From: Actinernus sp. WN-2022
Lineage: Eukaryota > Cnidaria > Anthozoa > Actiniaria > Actinernidae
DNA: 64,000 nucleotides
Direction of reading: 5' to 3'
Assembly (NCBI GenBank): GCA_030867875.1
Contig: JAOWCC010000064.1
Coordinates: forward strand, 34,246,802-34,310,801
The number at the start of each line of letters is the position of its first letter. Position 1 is the stretch's first letter. The position numbers and the translations under genes are program-made. Shown in pieces: positions 58,901 through 64,000 of this stretch. The notes under the pieces were generated by a model. It saw only the letters and a list, made by a program, of their open reading frames with translations, did not search any database and had not been told where the DNA came from.

Positions 58901-61900
58901 TTTATCAACACGAAACAGCGCTATTCCCACGATTTTATTAACATCTGGTGGCCAAATAAACCAAGGATTTGTACAACTGCGCATGAACCGTAAACTGGTC
59001 TAATTTCAATAAATAAATAACATAATACGCGGAATACTAATTCCCAAAAGGACAGATATTCCGAAAACGGAATGATCTTGACGGAGATCTAGATGACCTG
59101 ATAATTAACGTAGAATTTAAAAGGAAGTGGCCTTTTTTTGGCCTAACCCGCGCGCGTCATAGATTTCCCAAAAATTCCCTAAAGAACAACATTTTGCGTT
59201 TAACGAGTAAACCGCTGTCCCAAAAGATCGCACCCTCAGTAATGCAGAATTAACGTTATCCTTCCAGGCTCGCTTACCAACTTCACAGCGGCTGTAGATG
59301 TTCTATCCAGTAGCCACGTTGCACCAGAAGGTTTTGGCACCAACATCAGTTGTATCGTGTCCGGACAGTCATTTGACCGGTGGACTAATCCGTCCGGACA
59401 AACGCTATCCACTGATAGCTCGCAAAGAATACACGTAGTCAACGATCGTTACAGACACGATCTTATTATCAAGAGTGTGAATAGGACAGACAAGGGAACT
59501 TACCAGTGCCGAGGAAATCTACAGTCCTCAACTGTTACCCTTTATGTAGAATGTAAGTTCAAATGTTTAAAAAAAAAATATTTTACTTCTTACAACAGTT
59601 TATCGGAAGAGTTGTTCATGTTTAGGCCGGATGAAACATATTTTTGAGGGGATGGGGTTTGACTTTTTTTTAAAACATGATTTTTTCAGTGAAGACCAAA
59701 AGCTCTAGATCTAGCCTTTTAAAGAGAATGTTCAGCTTTTTATCATGATGTACTTTTTTTCGGTGAGGCGTGTCCACGAATACTCTATTTAAAAGTAATA
59801 GAAACTGATCTACACGGTTCATAACAGAATGGACTTCTGTTCACACTTACCTCAATTGCAAAGGGACAAGTTGAATCTAGTTTGTATTTTCACAGGTATA
59901 CTTCTAAAGTTTCTCAGTTGCCTTTGAATTTGTCTGCAGATCCTCCGAGTATTATTTTCTCGGAATCCACGACTACAGTGACGTGGACGCACTATGCTGA
60001 TCCCAAACAAGTACAACTCGAGTGCAAGTTTGACGGTTACCCTACACCAAGTGTGAAGTTTTTTAAAGACGGCAAGCACATCACTAGCGGGGTCACGAAA
60101 GGGACCAGATCTGCCGTCTATCGGTTCCGTGCTACAAACATAGACTACTATGGGTTCGTCTCTTGTAAGGGAACAAACAGCCGAGGGGAATCGACTCATT
60201 ATATGGAGGTTTCGAAAGCTGGTAAGGAATTTAGCTTTGGTTGGTCAGGGGCGTAGGCAGTATTTTGCCAAGGGGGGAGGGGGGGGGGGGGGGGGGGGGC
60301 TCCCGAAACGAGCGCTTTCTTGTATGAGACGTAAATTCTTTCTTGTAAATTCTTTCTTGTAAATTATTCAATAATTTACCCAAGGGTGGGGGGGTCATGG
60401 GCAGCCTAGGACCCCCCCCCCCCCCCCCCCCCTGGCTACGCCCCTGTTGGTTGTTTCTTGATTTGGAGCCATGTATATATCGGTTTATAATATAGATACG
60501 ATAGTACGCGCGCTCTGATTGGCTAAAAAGCCATGTTTTATCAGAGTATATAACATGGTTAGCCGTGTTATATAGTTTTCAACTGGCGGTTTCCTTTCAT
60601 CGCGCGCGTAAATCTATATTATAAAACAGATAAAGAAGCCTTAAATCCATGTTTTATACTATCATAAAACACTCTGGTCATTTGAGAACACTCTAGAAAT
60701 GTTGAAAGCACGCGCCTTCGGCTTGTGCTTTAACATTTCTCTCATGTTCTCAAATGCCCATCGTGTTTTATGATAGTATAAAACATGGCTAAGGCTTCTT
60801 TATTTGTTAAATATAGGGTTATTAGTAGTCAGCTATTTTTACGAGTCATACCGTGAAATCCCGGATGAAATCTCCCGATTATAAGCCCTCCCCTGTTATA
60901 GGCCCATCAGTCCGGTAACATAACACCCTTTCGATTATTAGCCGCACCGGTTTTTATCCCACCTTCTCCTTAATGTCCTCGCCTCTTCACATTAACCAAA
61001 AGGACGATTTATTACAGTTGGTTCATGCTTGAATACTTGAAATGTAAAAACCTTTAATGAGCACTAACACATTCTGTGTGGAGAGTGAAAAGACCAGTGT
61101 CAGAGACAGTCGAAGTAGTTTTCTGTTAACGCATTTTAGAACATTTTTATCATCACTGGAATAAACCCACCCGATTATAAGCCCTCCTAAAATCCTTACA
61201 ACTTTGTATAAGCCGAGAGCTTCTTAGCGGGATTTTACTATGTGTATGTCTATCTATCCATGGCTAGCTAGACAAAAATTTAACTAACCAACTTCTGATT
61301 TTAGGTTATTCCCTTGAAGTGAAAACGCCTAACCTGTTTTACCCATTTCAGGCCCCCCTGAACCACCAGCCCATATTCAACTAAGAGTTGGCTGCGATTA
61401 TGTTCGAGTGCACTGGGTTCCACCCTTGAGCAATCGGGGAAGTACCGTAACCAAGTACAGAATTGAGTTACTCAAAGGTGGGAAACTGATCGAAGGAGAG
61501 GACCTGGATACTAGTAAGCGGTCCAGGAATTTCATTGGGCTGGAAGAAGTGGCAAATTACGCGTTGAGAATGAATGCTAAGAATGGTTTCGGCTCTGGCG
61601 CTTGGAGCGAGGACTCCTTTAAAACTAAAGAAATGTGTAAGTTGTGAAATGCTTATTCGTTGTATTTTTTAATCACGTGTGGGATATCCGACCTCACGGA
61701 CCAAAACTTGTTTTGTCTGATTTGCTATTTGTACCTCTTATTGTCCCCAAAATGTGAAAACATTACTATTACAACCGATTTAGTTCAGTTACATTGATTC
61801 AGTTACAACGTAACTGTGTTTTTGAGACATCATTTCACATACTCATTCGACACAATTATAACGCGCAAATGTCTGCCACTTCTGATTGGCAACGCATGTT

Positions 61901-62543
61901 GGCGAAGTCTGTCGAGGACTTTAATATGAAAAAGCACCTAAATTATTCGATTCAATACCTCAAAACCACGATAAATAAGTGAGCGTGGTATGACCATGTC
62001 GAATGATTGCTCTATGCAAATAACACTGAATCGGTTGTAAATAGAGACAGCGTAATCTTGAGCAAACTTATTTGATTTTGACTTGTCCAATGGCGATCTT
62101 CGCGACAACTGACCTTTTATTGAACAGACTATCTATAGCGCATTACAGTTTTACCAAATTTTACATTTTCTATGAAAATTCCGTGATATTGTTAGCGCAT
62201 TCATAAAGCAAATTAGGCTTTCAACAGCCCTCGTATCATTTTCTGGGAGTTAAAAGAAACACAAATTTAAGGCAGTACCTCAAGGAGCGAGTTCCAAAGG
62301 CGTGAAACGATGAGGGGCTAACCATTTATACCGGAACATTCTTGTTTAACTGCCAAAATTTAAAGGAAACGCATTCATAATCGGTCCTTAAAACACACAA
62401 ATATCTAAAAGAATGCTGAAAAAGAGAGAGGAAAATTAGATATATTGATTGTATTTTCTCTGACAGGTGCTGGCGCCATGTTTTCTCCATCCCTTGTCTT
62501 ATTGGCTGCTACACTTGTTATTACCATAGCAACGATGTGCTAG
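55931..62543 (+). CDS. Cell-surface protein: signal peptide, 2 Ig, 1 FN3, likely GPI anchor
   Basis: Five exons (55931-55994, 59268-59552, 59940-60221, 61352-61636, 62467-62543) add up to 993 nt, 330 residues. Residues 1-21 are a signal peptide (MILLFLSCIWALLALNWGGA). Ig 1 (about 22-116) has cysteines in NISC and in DKGTYQC, with sequons NFT, NIS and NRT. Ig 2 (about 117-210) has QLECKF and FVSCKGTN, with Phe at the usual core Trp position (VKFFKDG). FN3 (about 211-305) has VHWVPP and YALRMNAKNGFGSG. The last exon adds CAGAMF and a hydrophobic run to a terminal Cys with no cytoplasmic tail, which fits a GPI signal better than a membrane anchor. All introns are phase 1, the classic exon-shuffling arrangement. 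It resembles small NCAM/IgLON/hemicentin-like adhesion or recognition proteins; the precise family is unknown. Confidence 0.88.
55995..57167. other. First part of Ig/FN3 intron 1, nothing recognised
   Basis: No exon or element supported in this AT-rich stretch. Confidence 0.35.
57347..57633. mobile_element. 287-bp MITE with ~30-bp inverted ends
   Basis: CATAGTTAATAGAGGGGAAT and ATTCCACTCTATTAACTATG ends; GTCAAAC(C) repeated on both sides (57340 and 57634), a 7-8 bp duplication. In Ig/FN3 intron 1. Confidence 0.7.
58814..58918 (-). repeat. Dispersed repeat, copy 2
   Basis: Minus-strand copy of the 43361-43512 repeat, in intron 1 of the Ig/FN3 gene, with only a short ATTAATAACAATAG tail. Confidence 0.7.
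59268..59552 (+). CDS. Ig/FN3 protein exon 2 (Ig domain 1)
   Basis: One complete Ig module in one exon, phase 1 at both ends. The DxGTYxC signature is at the C-terminal side. Acceptor CTTCCAG, donor GTAAGT. Confidence 0.9.
59940..60221 (+). CDS. Ig/FN3 protein exon 3 (Ig domain 2)
   Basis: Encodes YPPSIIFSE through STHYMEVSKAG. PTPSVKFFKDGKHI is typical of I-set Ig domains. Phase 1 at both ends; the donor is GTAAGG. Confidence 0.9.
60246..60446. mobile_element. hAT-type MITE with poly-G/poly-C arms
   Basis: Ends CAGGGGCGTAGGCAG and CTGGCTACGCCCCTG, typical hAT termini, with an imperfect TTGGTTG duplication. Next to the ends sit a G run (60272-60299) and a C run (60412-60432). It lies 24 bp past the exon 3 donor. 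Confidence 0.75.
60480..60810. mobile_element. Two adjacent foldbacks in Ig/FN3 intron 3
   Basis: 60481-60627 pairs TATAATATAGATACG..GCGCGC with its complement. 60631-60803 pairs AAAGAAGCCTTAAATCCATG and TTTATACTATCATAAAACAC with complements. The junction is shared. Confidence 0.6.
60850..61215. repeat. Old repeat with CCCGATTATAAGCCCTCC words
   Basis: The phrase occurs at about 60877 and 61170, both in direct orientation, and TATAAGCC elsewhere. Possibly a decayed element in Ig/FN3 intron 3. Confidence 0.4.
61352..61636 (+). CDS. Ig/FN3 protein exon 4 (fibronectin III)
   Basis: Encodes PPEPPAHIQLRVGCDYVRVH then WVPP, with TKYRIELLKGG and the NGFGSGAWSE end motif of FN3 domains. Phase 1 at both ends. 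Confidence 0.9.
62467..62543 (+). CDS. Ig/FN3 protein exon 5 (hydrophobic C-terminus)
   Basis: Encodes CAGAMFSPS then a Leu/Ala/Ile/Thr-rich run and TAG at 62541-62543. Acceptor CTGACAG. The small-residue cluster CAGA could hold the GPI attachment site. Confidence 0.82.
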
Positions 62544-62603
62544 CAACACCCTTAACCGATACACCGCGTCACAGGACAGGAAGCGATAAAATTTCGTGAG
62601 GAA

Positions 62604-62609
62604 AATAAA
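62604..62609 (+). promoter_or_regulatory. Polyadenylation signal AATAAA after the Ig/FN3 gene
   Basis: Canonical hexamer 61 bp after the stop codon. Likely but not proven to be the used site. Confidence 0.5.
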
Positions 62610-63280
62610 CCATTTTCTTGTGGTCACTGGAAATCAAGTCGTAAAGTACGAGAAACGGTTGCCTGTTTAGGTGTTAATGTATTGGATAGCTTGAGAAATT
62701 ATCATCCAAGTTAAGGAAGATTGATTAGGCACTTGAGAAACGGGTAGGGGACTGGCACTGAGTTTGATAAAGGTAATTTGATTGACAAATTATCCCCACG
62801 CCAAGAAAGATGATGTAAGATGAAAATTAGTAACTTTACCATGTCTGAATGAGATTGATTTGATATTAAACAAGCATGACCCGATTTCATAAATCGCTAA
62901 AATACGATAAAATGTCCCCACTTAACATTTGGTGACCTTCACATCAGTGTCGAAAGACCAAATGCAAATTACCCACAGCCAGCCAATCATAGGAGTGAGT
63001 AATCACAAGTAACTCATAAATGGCTTCCCTGTGAGCCAATGACAAACCAAAGCAAAACCAAAATCAATTTGCGTTTGGTTTTACTTTGGAATCCGATTGG
63101 TTGGTTTATTTTCTCAGCCAATAGGAGAGCTTAGTAAACGCAAAACCAAAATACTTCCGACAATCACGTGAAAACTGTTCTAATTCCAAGGTGAACTTTC
63201 TTGTGATTGCAGTGTCGTAGAGCTCATCTACGGTGGCCCATAAGGGACACTGCCATACACACATATTTTTTTTCGCTTTA
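62610..63280. other. Intergenic, between Ig/FN3 gene and possible third gene
   Basis: Inverted stretches around 62985-63175 (AGCCAATC, CCAAAGCAAAACCAAAATC and complements). No gene. Confidence 0.35.
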
Positions 63281-63400
63281 ACTCGCGATCGCGACTTATA
63301 ACTAGCGATCGCGACTTATAACTAGCGATCGCGACTTATAACTTGCGATCGCGACTTATAACTAGCGATCGCCACTTATAACTAGCGATCGCGACTTATA
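63281..63400. repeat. Six exact-length 20-bp repeats with GCGATCGC palindrome
   Basis: Units ACTAGCGATCGCGACTTATA at 63281, 63301, 63321, 63341, 63361 and 63381, with only first-unit C, fourth-unit T and one GCC variant. Each carries the 8-bp palindrome GCGATCGC. It ends 52 bp before the ATG at 63453. Confidence 0.95.
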
Positions 63401-63452
63401 ACTCTGAGTTCACGTAGTCACATCACGTGTCTTCCATCCTTTGCAAATCAAC

Positions 63453-63551
63453 ATGGCGTACGAAGTGGTCTTTGTTTTTGCTCTTTTGTTTAGTTTTGTT
63501 AGTTGTCTTCCAGCAGGAGTATATTCCGGCTCTTGGAACGTGAAAACGTAA
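63453..63551 (+). CDS. Possible first exon of a secreted or membrane protein
   Basis: ATG preceded by AAC (good context) opens MAYEVVFVFALLFSFVSCLP, a textbook signal peptide, then AGVYSGSWNVKT before a TAA at 63549. Possible donors are GTGAAA at 63540 and GTAATT at 63548. No downstream exon was recognised in the last 450 bp, so the rest would lie beyond the window. A chance signal-peptide-like ORF cannot be excluded. Confidence 0.35.
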   Translation: MAYEVVFVFALLFSFVSCLPAGVYSGSWNVKT

Positions 63552-64000
63552 TTGGAAGTTATTTCAACCTTGGTGACTAAATTATGCTGAGATTCTTGGA
63601 TCTCGTTACGACAGCTCAAATCAATTTTAAGGGTACGAGGCCTACGAAGGGGAGGAATAAAAACACATATTTCTATTTCTTACTCGGTACAGCTATGCGC
63701 ATCATGGATTTTGGCAGGAGAGCCCTTGTAACCGTAAAAGGGCAGACTCAGAATAACTTGGGACGAACTATATGTACTTTTTCTACAATAGATTAGAAGA
63801 AAATACGAGAAAAGCGGTTATAAATTAATCGTAAACTAAAGCAAAATAACCAAGGTTTTTGAGACACGTTAACACGGGACGGTGACCGCTGACCGTCCTT
63901 TCAACCGATATTGTGGATGCCATTGAACAAGAATTAGAAGGAAGTGGGTTCTGTTTAACAATTAGACCACAAGTTCTACTAAAGAGTTATAGAAACGCAA
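63552..64000. other. End of window, nothing recognised
   Basis: Intron of the possible third gene or intergenic DNA; a 70-codon frame at 63584 shows no motif. Confidence 0.3.

Noticed and set aside
59852..60199. 115-codon minus-strand frame
   Set aside because: Shadow of the Ig domain exon on the other strand.
63281..63400. CRISPR-like regular repeats
   Set aside because: Units are directly adjacent with no spacers, and the genome is eukaryotic.

Overview
The window is animal nuclear DNA, most likely from an anthozoan cnidarian such as a stony coral or sea anemone. This is inferred from intron-rich metazoan genes, CR1/L2-type LINE fragments, very many small foldback (MITE-like) elements, and frequent ACATGTA-type words. 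No species can be fixed from sequence alone. About 2.5 kb of the 64 kb is confidently coding host sequence. The rest is introns, intergenic DNA and nested mobile elements.

Two host genes are clear, both on the + strand. The first is the coatomer delta subunit (delta-COP/archain, ARCN1): 12 exons from 18711 to 43682, with splice phases that close exactly to 515 residues (longin-like N domain, charged linker, C-terminal mu-homology domain). The second, from 55931 to 62543, is a small cell-surface protein with signal peptide, two Ig domains, one fibronectin III domain and a hydrophobic C-terminus that suggests a GPI anchor. It has five exons, 330 residues and only phase-1 introns. A possible first exon of a third, secreted protein gene starts at 63453, just downstream of a striking 6 x 20-bp GCGATCGC repeat.

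Layout. 1-5835 holds intergenic DNA with foldbacks, a piggyBac-like MITE, two 21-bp minisatellites and a minus-strand LINE tail broken by two insertions. 5836-18496 is one nested mobile-element complex about 205 bp upstream of the ARCN1 start codon. In it, a foldback (A, flanked by a 15-bp direct repeat) is interrupted by an 11.8-kb giant foldback (B) with near-identical terminal repeats and two inverted ~2-kb arrays of a 10-bp unit. B's left terminal repeat is itself interrupted by a ~2.5-kb palindromic element (C) carrying two identical inverted copies of an HTH-bearing, transposase-like exon. One arm of C received a CR1/L2-type LINE. 18711-43682 is ARCN1, whose introns carry a LINE remnant, MULE-like, Tc1-like and piggyBac-like MITEs, a tRNA-like SINE turned minisatellite, a 40-bp minisatellite and a long poly-C tract. 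43683-55930 is intergenic with foldbacks, a SINE, a 1.5-kb TTAA-flanked element and an almost complete minus-strand APE/RT LINE (50369-53882) with one frameshift. 55931-64000 holds the Ig/FN3 gene and the possible third gene.

The most unusual object is the 5836-18496 complex, especially the roughly 410 inverted decamer units and the snap-back transposase fragment. All identifications come from reading the sequence and translations by eye; no database search was run.
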